Shown here: positions 12,902-26,784 of the stretch, piece by piece
How the letters are laid out: the number at the start of each line of letters is the position of its first letter
How positions within the stretch are numbered: position 1 is the first letter of the stretch
NCBI GenBank assembly: GCA_905182995.1
Contig: CAJJDP010000015.1
Span: 643,987-702,401, forward strand
From: Paramecium octaurelia
Lineage: Eukaryota; Ciliophora; Oligohymenophorea; Peniculida; Parameciidae
Direction: 5' to 3'
DNA length: 58,415 nucleotides
Notes under the pieces: generated by a model
The model's input: only the letters and a program-made list of their open reading frames with translations
Database searches by the model: none
What the model was told of the DNA's origin: nothing
Made by a program: the position numbers and the translations under genes

Positions 12902-13060
12902 TCATATTTAAGGAGTATAATCTTTAACATTAGATTTATTATTAACCTGATAATTTAAGGATGTAAATGAAGGAACAATTTCCTTTAACCAATGAATAAA
13001 TTTAGATGGCGCTTCTTTAGAGGCAGATCTCTCTAAGCTATCAGATATATCAAACATCAT
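12902..13060 (-). CDS. Short unassigned protein or terminal exon
   Basis: 52 codons on the minus strand from ATG at 13060 to TGA 12902-12904, beginning MMFDISDSLERSASKEAPSK. The composition is protein-like (acid/base mix, one Trp). It lies ~180 bp downstream of the MORN-like gene on the same strand. It could be a tiny gene, the end of a decayed one, or chance. No family is recognised. Confidence 0.3.
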
Positions 13061-13238
13061 TTTTCTGAACTAGATTAAATAAGTATAAAAATGGTTAAAA
13101 ATTAAATCATGGTTCCAAGGTTCAAATTAAATATTAAAATAAAAATCAAATTCAATCATAAAAAAAGCTATTAAGTTAATTAAAATATTTAGCAAATTTA
13201 AATATTCATATTATTTCGTTTTATATTATTGATAATAT

Positions 13239-15437
13239 TCATTTATCATACTGAACTTCTCTTTCTTCTTTCTTATAGTTTTTTTTATTTATCTCAATTT
13301 TCATCCACTTACCGATTTTTTTCCCATTTCTATATTCGCCCTTATAAGTTACTTTATGCAACCAATATTCATCACAAATTTCAACCCATTACCCAATTTT
13401 ACATCCTTGAATCTCTTCATACTATCCTCCACCTCTAAATTGAAGTTATGAGAATAAATATATTTAATTACATTTTTTCCTTTTACTCTTTGGAATTACT
13501 TTATTTTAACAGTGTATCCCAATTGCCTACTTTTATGCCACTTTGATATTCACCTTAATACAATATTTCATTTCCTTCTCTAAATTCATCACTAATATCT
13601 AACCATTTTCCAATTTTAAATCCTTAGCCTTCTTTATCATATTTTCCACCCCCACTTTGAAATTATTTAAAATAAGTTAATTATAATTACATCTTTTCAT
13701 TTTTAGTTTTAAATTCATATCCATCCTGTTTATAAAAAATATCCCACATACCAACTTTTATTCCTTAGTTATATTTCCCTTTGTAGGTCACTTAAGCCTC
13801 TGATGAATATTCAACACTGACATCTATCCATTCCCCGACTTTAAGCTCTTTCCCTGCTTTATCATAAGTTCCTCCACCACTAATTGTAATTGTTAATTGG
13901 ATTATTACATTTTATGTTTCCCTTAATAACTAAACCATATATTCCACCTACCAGACTTTTTCCCATTTTTATATTAACCCTCATAAGTTACTTAAGAATA
14001 ATCCCCAAATCCATCGCTAATTTCTATCCATTTCCCAATTTTAACCTCTTGGCCTGTTTTATCATATAATCCTCCACCACTAATATAATACATTATTATA
14101 AATCTAAATGGTTACATCTAGTCATTTCCTTGGTAGTCATGCCAAATATCCCATTTACCAACTTTTTGGCCATTTTAGTATTAACCCTGATAAGTTACTT
14201 TAGAAAAACTAGTAAACCCATCACTAATTTCAATCCATTTCCCAATTTTACTTCCTTGGCCTGCTTCATCATATAACCCACCACCACTAAGATGGTTTTT
14301 TAATAAATAAATAATTACATTATATCATTTTGTTGTTCTTCATGATAAATATCCCATTTACCAAATTTCTTTCCATTTTTATATTCACCTTTGAATGTTA
14401 CTTAAGATATAGTAGAAAATCCATCACTTACATCAACCCATTACCCCATTTTCAGTTCTCCACCTCTTTCATCATAGAATCCGCCACCACTAAATATTAT
14501 GAATTATTAATATGTCTAATTACATTTTAGTATTTCCTTATATACTATCGTTGTTATTAAACCAAATATCCCACCTACCAACCTTTTAACCATTCTTATA
14601 GTTTCCTGTATATGTTATTTCAGAGCGGCTCGAATATCCATCACTTATCTCAATCCAAAATCCTGTTTTAATTCCTTCAACATATAATCCACAGCCACTA
14701 ATTTTAAATATTGATCTACATAATCCTATTTTCTTAAGAATTTCCATGTTATCTTTTCCATATATACCACATCCCAACTTTTTTACCAAATTTATATTCA
14801 CCAGCATAAGTAACTTATGAGTATTCTTGAAATCTTTCATTAGTATCAATCCATTTCCCAATTTTGACTCCTTCTTAATCGTATAATCCTCCACCACTAT
14901 TAATTTGTAAATATTATACATCTATTTGTTGTTATAAAAATAATTCCACTTTCCTATCTTTATATTCTCAGAATATTAGCCTTTTTCAATTTTTTAAGCT
15001 AACCTTTTATTAAATACAAAGTAAAATTTACTTTGAATAATTATTCCACTATTCTTTCCATTATCCTATTTTTAATCCATTATCATAGTAACCAGCACCT
15101 AATTCAATGCCATCGAAAATCGCAATCCATTTACCAAATTTTTTGAAATTTTGGTAATCGCCAATAAAACGCAAATTTTAGATCTAAAACCAATTTTTAA
15201 TAATCTCATATTGTGGTTTATGCTCATCCCTATATAGAACTAATTGATAAATTACTTTTTTAAGAGTGCTCCATCTTTATAATATAATATATAATTATCT
15301 TAACTAACTTCTATTTGAATATTGATCTTCATATGTTTCCCCCATCCATAATTCCAATAATAAACGACCAGCTCTTATGTTTTTGCTTCATCAATTGGTT
15401 CTACACATACGAGCTTTTTCTATGACTTTGATTTCAT
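13239..15437 (-). CDS. MORN-like repeat protein, one repeat per exon
   Basis: Minus strand, ATG 15435-15437 to TGA 13239-13241. Eleven exons are separated by ten tiny introns (22-37 nt: 15230-15255, 15004-15031, 14897-14919, 14698-14719, 14490-14523, 14287-14318, 14080-14115, 13880-13908, 13655-13690, 13435-13471). All ten interrupt a codon after its second base. The exons total 1896 nt, giving 631 residues. After a ~140-residue N-terminal part, units of about 57-63 residues repeat: GGGLYD, then KIGKWIEISD, TYEGEYKNG and KKVGKWDIW. The GEYKNGKKVGKW pattern resembles MORN motifs, which in other proteins bind membranes or scaffold cytoskeleton; the exact role here is unknown. Every repeat starts right after an intron, so the gene grew by exon duplication. 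It appears intact. The 5' part is also present in the contig-overlap copy downstream. Confidence 0.85.
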
Positions 15438-16402
15438 TTTTAATTATTTATTTTGAAAATCTCTAGGATTGAGATTTAAATTAGAACTAAATGAAATAAA
15501 ATTTTATATTCGCAAGATAATATATATATAAATTAACATTTAATTTCCAAAATTATGGTGGATGGATAAGTAAGGAGACCACAAAACGCATAAATTCTTG
15601 GATTTCATTAAAGAGGAAGCGACAATCTACTTTAGTAACTTAAATATAAAATGAATTATATACTTGGCCTATTGTAAATTAATAGCATATTTATTTTGAA
15701 AAATTAAGTACATTCTTATGATTAACAGGAATAATAATAGGTGAATAATATATTTATTGAAAAAGAACTACAGAATATTAATAATATTAATTGTAATTAT
15801 TATATTATTTCAATATTGAATTATTAATATAATTTAAATAAACAATCAATAACCATTAGAAAAATTATTAAAATTACATAAATTAATCACTAAAAAACTT
15901 CTTCAAAAGTGTAGCCATTGTCCAACTTATATAACAGAAATTTACTATTATATATCAATTATTTTTAAATCATTTTATAAATTTTTATCCTAAAGTATTA
16001 ATGTATTATACTTAATATTAAATTAAAAACACTGCATTCTGTAAATTTAATTATGATATAGGAGGTTACATAGAAAACAAAGAATTCATTAATTTTACAG
16101 TTTATTTTAAAATACAAAGTCTTATCGAAAATATTATCAATAAGAATATAATTTATTTTAAACTTGATATGACCTTCTTAATATTGATGAAAAGAAGTAC
16201 AGATTCTTTGGAGAGTAGTAATGATTCATTAAAATAGTTAGGTACGGAAACTATTTATTATGACAGCACTTTGAGTCTGAATTCAGGATTCCAATAGGTC
16301 TCCATAAACAATAAATCTTTATGAAAATGGATTATTATCACATACATCTTTAAAACCAATTAATAGATAGTGGAATCCACTTAATATTTTCCAACACAAA
16401 TA
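15089..16402. repeat. First copy of a 1314-bp near-exact duplication (contig overlap)
   Basis: Positions 15089-16402 match 16404-17717 at a constant offset of 1315. I saw one substitution (near 15584, C versus A). The copy includes the first exon and the upstream region of the MORN-like gene. The N at 16403 marks the join, so this is an assembly overlap. Confidence 0.9.
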
Positions 16403-16403
16403 N

Positions 16404-17717
16404 TAACCAGCACCTAATTCAATGCCATCGAAAATCGCAATCCATTTACCAAATTTTTTGAAATTTTGGTAATCGCCAATAAAACGCAAATTTTAGATCT
16501 AAAACCAATTTTTAATAATCTCATATTGTGGTTTATGCTCATCCCTATATAGAACTAATTGATAAATTACTTTTTTAAGAGTGCTCCATCTTTATAATAT
16601 AATATATAATTATCTTAACTAACTTCTATTTGAATATTGATCTTCATATGTTTCCCCCATCCATAATTCCAATAATAAACGACCAGCTCTTATGTTTTTG
16701 CTTCATCAATTGGTTCTACACATACGAGCTTTTTCTATGACTTTGATTTCATTTTTAATTATTTATTTTGAAAATCTCTAGGATTGAGATTTAAATTAGA
16801 ACTAAATGAAATAAAATTTTATATTCGCAAGATAATATATATATAAATTAACATTTAATTTCCAAAATTATGGTGGATGGATAAGTAAGGAGACCACAAA
16901 AAGCATAAATTCTTGGATTTCATTAAAGAGGAAGCGACAATCTACTTTAGTAACTTAAATATAAAATGAATTATATACTTGGCCTATTGTAAATTAATAG
17001 CATATTTATTTTGAAAAATTAAGTACATTCTTATGATTAACAGGAATAATAATAGGTGAATAATATATTTATTGAAAAAGAACTACAGAATATTAATAAT
17101 ATTAATTGTAATTATTATATTATTTCAATATTGAATTATTAATATAATTTAAATAAACAATCAATAACCATTAGAAAAATTATTAAAATTACATAAATTA
17201 ATCACTAAAAAACTTCTTCAAAAGTGTAGCCATTGTCCAACTTATATAACAGAAATTTACTATTATATATCAATTATTTTTAAATCATTTTATAAATTTT
17301 TATCCTAAAGTATTAATGTATTATACTTAATATTAAATTAAAAACACTGCATTCTGTAAATTTAATTATGATATAGGAGGTTACATAGAAAACAAAGAAT
17401 TCATTAATTTTACAGTTTATTTTAAAATACAAAGTCTTATCGAAAATATTATCAATAAGAATATAATTTATTTTAAACTTGATATGACCTTCTTAATATT
17501 GATGAAAAGAAGTACAGATTCTTTGGAGAGTAGTAATGATTCATTAAAATAGTTAGGTACGGAAACTATTTATTATGACAGCACTTTGAGTCTGAATTCA
17601 GGATTCCAATAGGTCTCCATAAACAATAAATCTTTATGAAAATGGATTATTATCACATACATCTTTAAAACCAATTAATAGATAGTGGAATCCACTTAAT
17701 ATTTTCCAACACAAATA
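16404..17717. repeat. Second copy of the 1314-bp contig overlap
   Basis: Repeats 15089-16402 and then continues into unique sequence. The fragment of MORN-like exons 1-2 in it (about 16404-16752, minus strand) is an assembly copy, not a second gene. Confidence 0.9.
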
Positions 17718-20700
17718 ATTCACCTAGGATTAAAATTTGAAATAAATGAATTTTTGGGTAATATGACAACAGAATAGCAATTCGAAAATTTTGGTTAGAT
17801 ATATAAATCTAGTTTTCGAAATTTTTATAGTTTGTAATCATAATAAATTTTGTATATCAAAGATTTGAAAATAACTAAACCCATTAATATTTGGTTTTCT
17901 AAATTATTAAGTTGATATAGCCTTTACAGTGTTTGAAAAATAGATTAAAGTCTGCGATTTAAAAAGTCGAATTAAAGTTTACTTAAAAATAGATAAATTT
18001 AAGGTAAAGAATCTTTCTAAATTCAAGTTAATGATTATAAGTTTCCAATATCTGGATATAGATTTAGCAACATTATAATATAATTCGGTAATAGGAAGCT
18101 CTAAACAGACTTCTTGTTAAATAATTTTTGCATAAATCTAATAGTAAATTTATTTAAGACACATAAAAATTTAGATAATAAATTATAATAGATATAACTT
18201 TATGCAAAACCGCTAGTTTAAAAAATTGGATTTGAAAATTAAAAAATCAACATTTCAAGTTCAATAAATCTGAAACTTTGAGAAAATTTTCTTCATATAT
18301 TCTTTAATTTATTAACCTAAGGATTTTAAACAAGTAATTTATTAATTTGAATAAAGATAATGTAGATCCTCCCATCTGCTCCTAAATTAATATTGTTATT
18401 GTTTCATAGTTTTATTAAACTCTTTCTTCTTTTTAAACTCCCAGTACCTGGAGGTGAATTCAAATTTCCAAAAGTTAGTTCTTAAATGAATATAATATTG
18501 AAATAATCTTTATTGGCTAAAACTATTTAGTGAAAAGTCAATTTACTATTAAAATGCATCCTTCTTGTACTTTTTTTAACTTTTTGAAGGGTTTTCATTT
18601 GAGACAGGTGAAACACTGATATCCATACTTTTACGACATCTACTTTAAATTTGGGTGATTGATTCATTGAGTTTTATGTATTGAGGGGTGCACTTCAAAT
18701 CACAATCCTTTTACAATTTGATACATTATTTCTAAAAACAATTTACTTATGCACATTCATAGAGAAAAAACCTAGCGATGAATTTTTATTATCTTTTTAA
18801 CTAAGTTATTAAATTTTGATAAGTAACATATTAAGAAGGCATATAGAAAATTGAAAATGTTTTACATTTAGCACATTCTTACTTGTTGAATTAATAATTA
18901 TTCTCACACTTGACCTTTTGCGATATTATTTCAATCACTCCTATTCAATTTCACCAATTAAGATAATAAAAACTAATTTTCAATATTTATGCAGAAAAGA
19001 TTCAAAATAATAATCTGGGATTGGCTATGCACTTCTGAGGTATAAGCCACTGAGTAAGATGTAATTTAAATATAGAGAGAATATGACCTCACAAGAAAAC
19101 AATCACTTAAAATTTGAAATGTTGGATGATATAAATTGTTAAAAGAATAACTTAGTCAGAAAGTTGTATATAATACAAATATAGGGAAAAAATTATTAAA
19201 ATGATTCAGATGTAATACTGGATGGTTTCAAATAGAGGTTCGGTATATTTTGAATAAAAACATCTAAACGGTTAACCTATGCACCCTTAGATAGAGGGAA
19301 GTTGTGGTATAATTGATGATTTAAGAAATAGATTAAATCTGGCTTAAGAATAGACCATGACCTTTAATAACACAAGTAGTGAAGAACGGAAGTTAGGTTG
19401 GAAAATTAGCAAAAGTAATTTTAATTATTATTACATAATTAGAGTGAAAAACTTGAGTTTAATTCTAAAGATTTCTATTCTTGCCTATTTGAAAGTTATC
19501 TGATTATAATCTGTATCACACATATGAGCTTGGATATTAGAACTGAAATTTAAAGTTGAAGACATAATTCTAAATCTTAGAGATTCATAGATGCCTTTCA
19601 AATCAAATGATTATAAGAGAAAGTAATAGAAGGAATAAATTCTATAATCACAGCAATTTAACCTAAAAATTGTATTAGGCGTTAGAAGTGAAGCTATAAC
19701 CGACTTGATTAAAGCCTTAGCACTTTGATAAATCATCAAAGGAAATAGTGCTTAGTTATTTACGGAGTTTTATTTATTTAAACAATTCATTGATTCTGTA
19801 AGGTGATTGTGCAAACAGCAAAAATTCCTTCTATAAATAAATGGTTAAGAATTACTAATTTTTAATTTAATTTTATGTGAGGTTTTTCTCCTTAGTGATT
19901 AATACCTTGAGCATCTTTGACTTAAATAAGATGAATTATCTGTTGGAAGTTTACAACTTCCAGAACAAATCATAATTAGGTTTCCAAATAGTAGAATCAT
20001 CATACAAAAGAAGAATTCATCTTGATGTTCATTTAAATTGATTCGAATATGATTAATTGTCAAGGTAGAGGCTACAGGCTGATTTTCAAATTTGAAAAAC
20101 TGAGATTTTATATGAGCTGAATGTTGAGGAGGGATTGGTAAAATTTATGGTCCAGGGTTATTTTAAAGTAGTTTGACAATGGAAAAAATTTTTTTCCCCA
20201 TAAAGTCTCAATCAGTCTACTTTCTTTTACTAAATATTAAATAACTAACTTAAGAGTAAGATGAGTATACAGGCAAAAGAATGCTACTTTTGTAAAATCT
20301 TATGTACAAATTGTATTTACTTCATAGCAAACTTGTATCTTTAAGTGTGGGCAAGTAACTATTTCCACAAACTAAGTTCTGCCAATAGTAGACTGAAAAT
20401 TATGCATTAAAGCTTTTAAGTGATTCGACTAAATTGCTCGTATCGAACATCATAGAAGCAGACTCCAAATTTAAATTAGGATTTAAAATTAAGCAATTTT
20501 TCTCATAACTTATGGGCCACAGCAGTACTGATTACTAAAAAATCTTTCATGTGCAAATTAGACTTAAAAGCAATTGTTTCCTAACTTTCAGATTTCTTAT
20601 TTGCTGTTTATATGCCCTTAAATTTATCATATTCCATCAGTAATTTTTGAATCAAACACATAAATATCATTATAAATTATGTAAATGTTCTAATAATTAT

Positions 20701-21060
20701 GAAAATTCTCAAGAATGAACCAGATTATAAGATAAATAATTCATTCCTTATATTTAGGAAAAGACTATGACATCGAAATAACCCTGAATTTGAAGTACAA
20801 TAATAATATTAGTAATATGAAAATCAGCATAAATAATTAGTAATTTATTAAAAAATGTAATTTAGCCTTGCTTTTTAATCTACTAAGAATACCATTAAGT
20901 AAGTTTTCATTTGAGATACTTTAATAATTTCAGTTATTAATCTAATAGTGCTCAGATTTGAAGTGGAATTAATATATATCGATAAAGCAAGTTTTCAGAA
21001 TGCTATTTTTAATCGAATATTTTAACTGAATATTTCCAAATCTAAAAATTAATGCTATAT
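17718..21060. other. Gene-poor stretch with scattered coding scraps
   Basis: No complete gene is seen. Short protein-like scraps occur: minus strand near 18360-18500 (LNSPPGTGSLKRRKSLIK, then a TGA and NLGADGRIY), and plus strand near 20105-20175 (YELNVEEGLVKFMVQGYFK). They are too short and broken to annotate as genes and may be relics. Confidence 0.3.
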
Positions 21061-21064
21061 TCTA

Positions 21065-22840
21065 GATCATGGATTAAAGAGGATCTATTACAAATATTCA
21101 AAAGAGCTTAAACATGTCGAAGAACTAAGTCGTATGCACCAATTAAACTATAGATCAATTAAGTGTAGGGGAAAAAATTGCAAGGATATTTGAAATAAAG
21201 GTTGATTATTAAGATGAATTAAATTGCACAATTTAAGGATGAGTTATTAACACATGTTGAATTAAGAATTAATTCAGATGATATTTATGAAAAATTATTC
21301 GCCCATTAAGCAATTAATCTAGAAAAAAAAGTAAAAATAAAATAGTAGACTTCAAACACTTCAATGAGATTTTTAGAATAAAATGGCAAAGTGAATTTTA
21401 CAATAATGTCACATCTCTTCTTTTTTGTTTAATTAATGTTTTCTGGATTTATTTTATTAATTAAGTACGCTTTTAGAGAAACAGCACCTTGGTAATATAT
21501 TCATAACAATTTGAGAATTAAATCTATAATTGAATAAATTTGAAGGTAAGTTAGGAGAAGGAAAATCTCGAATTATTGATACTTAATTATGATGATTAAA
21601 GTGTAATATAGATTTTACAAATTTTATTATGATTGTATTAATTGTATTAATTGTATTCTATGTAGTATTACAATAATATAATACTCAATATACAAATAAT
21701 TCATTATTAATTGGTGATTATTACTTAGAATGGAACCTCTTTAGAGAATTAAGAGCAAATAACAAATACATCTGAAAAATTAATTTAATTAATTGATAAT
21801 ATTACAATGCATATTGGTGACAGTGTCGAAGTAAATGGTTAGGTTTGTCGATTTCATGAATGATGTTGAATTTATAATTGTAACAACTTACGAAATCTAA
21901 ATATAATATCGATTTTTCAATTCAGAATGATTACTTAGATAATTTAATAACATTCATATAGAAGTAATATAGATAGTTAGTACAACTACTATAATCTTTC
22001 ATAGACTTACAAAAATATGCTCAAAGTTATTATAAATAGATCAGATTTCGAGATAGATTACAATCATTTTGTCTATATTTAAAATAGTGGTAACTACTGA
22101 ATATATTTATTATCGTTTTAATCATATATCTGAAAATATGTTTGAAACTTGCAATTTAGAAATTGAAGGAATTGAGAATCAAAAGACACATCTCTTATGT
22201 AAATGTAAAGCAATAGGAAATTTGTTTTTAATAAAAATTTGCTAATAAAAGAACAACTTTCATAGTACTACATTTGTAAATAAATTTCAGTTGATTTTAG
22301 TTAATTTCATTATTTGAGTACGCTTTCCTATTGTTTAGGGTGGAGTTATTTTATCATTATTTTTATTTACTGTTTCCTATATTTTAAAGGGTACAACTGT
22401 TAAGAGATTATTGACATGGAACACACTTAAAGTACAAGGTAAGATTTAGACTTTGGCTAGAAAGAGTTAAGAAGAAAATTGTATATCCAGGTCATATATA
22501 TATGTTTAAGGCATCTTTCAAAATAAATTACTAAATTATACAGTAGTTAATCCATTCATTTTTGCAATTTTTTCAGCTGAAGAAAGCAACCTTAACAAAA
22601 GCTTTAGATTTTACAATTTAGTAATTAAATATGCATTTTAATGTTAATATCTGTTTAGGAAGACTTAATCTCAAATTTAGTAGTCTTAAATGAAAAAATT
22701 AACCTCCTTATTATCTTAGGCACTAGGGTAATTTCAAAGATATTTAAGCAGTTTATTTGTTTCAAGGCAAACTTCCTATAGCAGAGAGGATATTGTATCT
22801 TTGCCTTCCTCTCATGTATTTATTCTTTACAATTTTTGTA
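21065..22840 (+). pseudogene. Relic of a membrane protein with a GPS-like cysteine motif
   Basis: Plus-strand protein-like segments follow one another in changing frames: LKHVEELSRMHQLNYRS near 21100; SEKLIQLIDNITMHIGDSVE near 21780-21840, a clear coding run ending at a TGA; ETCNLEIEGIENQKTHLLCKC at 22141-22210; a hydrophobic segment GVILSLFLFTVSYIL at about 22338-22386 followed by KRLLTWN; a 22-nt intron-like GT...AG after it; and RQTSYSREDIVSLPSSH near 22770. The C...W-less...C.C pattern directly before a membrane segment resembles the GPS/GAIN site of adhesion-type or polycystin-like proteins, a large group in ciliates. That assignment is inference. In-frame TGAs and shifts show that the gene is decayed. 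Confidence 0.45.
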
Positions 22841-23266
22841 TAAAATTGAATGTATATTAATATCTCATATTAAAAAATAAATAAGATTGTCATGGATGTG
22901 CCTTTAGTTTATTAAGCTTTTTATTTTAGTGTTTTTCATTTTTAGCCGATCACAATTTTTATAAGAATTGTTATATATAAAATCATTTTTGATAGTCTTA
23001 AAATAATGAATAAATTCCAATCAAACATTTTATTTATTCTTCATCCATCATAGTCGAATAAATAAAATTTATGTTGAGCTCAACATTAGATGAAAACAAT
23101 TTTAATTGGTAAAGTGTCACATAATTATTAATCTAATAAATATACATTAATTTTTATCAGATTAGTATAAATATGAAAGTTAATAGTTTTAGTAAGATTA
23201 GATTTTAAAACTGTAAAAGACATGATAACAAGCAACTTGTCAAAGTTGTCAATATTTAAAATACAT

Positions 23267-24680
23267 TATTGTTAATTTGAGAAATTTAACATTTCATTTT
23301 TTAAGTTTTTTAATAAATTTTCTTATTAATTCAAAATAATATCTTTGCTAAATTTTGATATATTCAATAATAATACTTATATTAAATTATTTAGAAATAG
23401 CACATGAGTAATATTTTAACAATTTTTTAGGCACCATTTCAATTAAATTTCTTCCTTTAAACTTTGTGCAGATATTCTCAAATTTCTACACTATTTATCC
23501 TTTGATGTTACAATAATAAGTGCTAAAATTATGTAAATCGTTCAATCAATACTTATCTTCATTCTTAATATCTTCAATCTTTACATATTAATTAAATTAT
23601 TTCACTGAACACTTTTTATGAAAATTAAAACTAAAGGATAACACATAACACATAACCTATTTAATATTTTTTATTCTATTATTTTATTAAAATCAATTGA
23701 TTCTCGTTTAATCTCGTTTAATCTTTCAATATACTTGGATAAATTTTTTCATCATAATTTAATCAATTTTTCATTATTAATTTTATGCTTGTTTAAATTT
23801 ATAAATTTAATTTAATTAATGAATAATTTGATTTATTTTATTTTTTGTCAGTAAATGAATTGATTTAGTATTAAATTGATTTTAATTCATTTATTCTATC
23901 TATTAGTTAATTGCAAAAGAAATTATATAAAATTATTAGATTTTTAATCTTTATGCAATTTCATATCTTAAATCATTTTAAATTTATTTTAATATTCTTA
24001 ACATTATGATAATTTTTCTATGTCATCCAAAAGGTGATTTTGACTCAATCTGACATATAAGTCTTTATACCTAACTCAAACTTTGATAGAATATTCTTTA
24101 TATCTTATCAAATATAGAATCAATATTTATTGAAGTTCTTTTAGCAACTAATCAATTCCATTAAATTATTTAATCTCTTTATTAGTTTTAATCTTTCGAT
24201 TTTTCTATACCATTTTTCCATTAAAGTAATATTTCAATAAAAGAATGATTTTTTTTATACTATTGATTTAAAATTTCAGAAAATTAGAATTAGTATTTAT
24301 CAGCTTTGATATAATCATTATTGATGTATCTTAATAAATCTTCTCGTTTAATAATTCAATAGATTTTTAGAATCATAAAAATTTTAAGAATAACAAAATA
24401 ACATACCAATCATATTTAAACTGTTGAATACAGCCTTGATTGTAAATCTAATATTTTTATCAATTATGACTTTTATAATTACTTTTTGAATTATTATAAT
24501 AGATTTAGTTTACTCTCCTAATCTCACTTTATAATTCGAATTTTTATTAAAGTAAAAATAAATTATTTGATGAATAAATCTATTGAAATTTAAGATAACA
24601 GAGATAAAAATGAATGAAGAATAATCTAGTTTTTGATCACAGTTTTAATTCTCATTTAGGCAATATCAAGTTTCATACAT
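23267..24680. repeat. First copy of a contig overlap, 1414 bp, with the extra insert
   Basis: Matches 24682-25973 (1292 bp) apart from one 122-bp segment present only here (23730-23851). The join is the single N at 24681. The region is non-coding as far as I can see. Confidence 0.9.
23730..23851. mobile_element. TA-bounded 122-bp insertion, IES-like
   Basis: Comparing the two overlap copies, this segment is present here and precisely absent from the other copy at 25145-25146, where a single TA remains. The insert is flanked by TA direct repeats (23730-23731 and 23852-23853). Its left end reads TATACTTG and its right end, inverted, TACTGACA; these fit 7 and 6 of 8 positions of the known Paramecium IES end consensus TAYAGYNR. 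IESs are remnants of Tc1/mariner elements that are cut out exactly at TA during macronuclear development. The very high A+T content also fits. Random indel polymorphism at TA is the alternative. Confidence 0.8.
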
Positions 24681-24681
24681 N

Positions 24682-25973
24682 TATTGTTAATTTGAGAAAT
24701 TTAACATTTCATTTTTTAAGTTTTTTAATAAATTTTCTTATTAATTCAAAATAATATCTTTGCTAAATTTTGATATATTCAATAATAATACTTATATTAA
24801 ATTATTTAGAAATAGCACATGAGTAATATTTTAACAATTTTTTAGGCACCATTTCAATTAAATTTCTTCCTTTAAACTTTGTGCAGATATTCTCAAATTT
24901 CTACACTATTTATCCTTTGATGTTACAATAATAAGTGCTAAAATTATGTAAATCGTTCAATCAATACTTATCTTCATTCTTAATATCTTCAATCTTTACA
25001 TATTAATTAAATTATTTCACTGAACACTTTTTATGAAAATTAAAACTAAAGGATAACACATAACACATAACCTATTTAATATTTTTTATTCTATTATTTT
25101 ATTAAAATCAATTGATTCTCGTTTAATCTCGTTTAATCTTTCAATAAATGAATTGATTTAGTATTAAATTGATTTTAATTCATTTATTCTATCTATTAGT
25201 TAATTGCAAAAGAAATTATATAAAATTATTAGATTTTTAATCTTTATGCAATTTCATATCTTAAATCATTTTAAATTTATTTTAATATTCTTAACATTAT
25301 GATAATTTTTCTATGTCATCCAAAAGGTGATTTTGACTCAATCTGACATATAAGTCTTTATACCTAACTCAAACTTTGATAGAATATTCTTTATATCTTA
25401 TCAAATATAGAATCAATATTTATTGAAGTTCTTTTAGCAACTAATCAATTCCATTAAATTATTTAATCTCTTTATTAGTTTTAATCTTTCGATTTTTCTA
25501 TACCATTTTTCCATTAAAGTAATATTTCAATAAAAGAATGATTTTTTTTATACTATTGATTTAAAATTTCAGAAAATTAGAATTAGTATTTATCAGCTTT
25601 GATATAATCATTATTGATGTATCTTAATAAATCTTCTCGTTTAATAATTCAATAGATTTTTAGAATCATAAAAATTTTAAGAATAACAAAATAACATACC
25701 AATCATATTTAAACTGTTGAATACAGCCTTGATTGTAAATCTAATATTTTTATCAATTATGACTTTTATAATTACTTTTTGAATTATTATAATAGATTTA
25801 GTTTACTCTCCTAATCTCACTTTATAATTCGAATTTTTATTAAAGTAAAAATAAATTATTTGATGAATAAATCTATTGAAATTTAAGATAACAGAGATAA
25901 AAATGAATGAAGAATAATCTAGTTTTTGATCACAGTTTTAATTCTCATTTAGGCAATATCAAGTTTCATACAT
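24682..25973. repeat. Second copy of the contig overlap, insert absent
   Basis: Identical to 23267-24680 except that the 122-bp TA-bounded segment is missing at 25145. It continues into unique sequence at 25974. Confidence 0.9.
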
Positions 25974-26780
25974 CAGATATTTAAAATTAATTGTAATTGA
26001 AATAAAATACATCAGAAGATGATTAAAAATTTAGATACTATCAAACCATAATTTGAATATTAAGATTAATACTTTTTGAACTTAATTTTGGCGGTTGATT
26101 AATGAAAAGATCGAAAGTTTCTTTAAAATGTTTTAATTCTGGACCCTATACTGCAATTATTCTAAATTATTATTATTAAAATTATTAATCTTTAGCAGGG
26201 TGAACACAATCTAGTTTAGTCTAAGTTTCACGTTTAAATAACACGATTACTTGAATATATCTCGGTTGAATTATAAAGTTCATTAAGACAAATATCTTCA
26301 CTGTTCATTCTGTTTAGAAATATATCTCTTAAAATAGTATTATTATTTGTGAAAATTAACTTATTAATTTTTCAAATAATAATTGTATTTTTTAAAGCAA
26401 GCATAGTTATGTGTGGTTCACTAAAAGAGAATCTCTATATTGAATCCGCATTTATAGGCATTGACTCTAGATCTCTCAAACCTAAAGTCTTTCTTTTAGG
26501 TCGTATATTTTGCAGAATTCATCTATTAAAAAGCAAACATAACTTTACCTAAACCCCTTAATACCTTGATATTTTTCGATCAAGGATTGTTTACTTCCAA
26601 TGCTTTTAACTTTTAATTTCATGTATACCATATAGTTCTTTTATGATGCAATTACCAATCTGCTTTATTTACTAAACCAAATGAATAATGACATTAAATC
26701 CGGGTCACTTATATTTCACTTTTCCATAAATTTCTAATTTAAGCTCTTTAGGTGAAAAGCAGTTATTAAATGGCTCTTCA
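25974..26780. other. No gene supported; minor coding scrap on the minus strand
   Basis: A minus-strand run near 26430-26555 (MNSAKYTTQKKDFRFERSR) looks protein-like but is under 45 codons and has no neighbours or introns. Otherwise nothing is recognisable. Confidence 0.3.
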
Positions 26781-26784
26781 ATTA

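Noticed and set aside
13229..14530. Plus-strand hydrophobic open frames at 13229-13438 and 14330-14530
   Set aside because: They lie antisense to exons of the MORN-like gene and have no motif.
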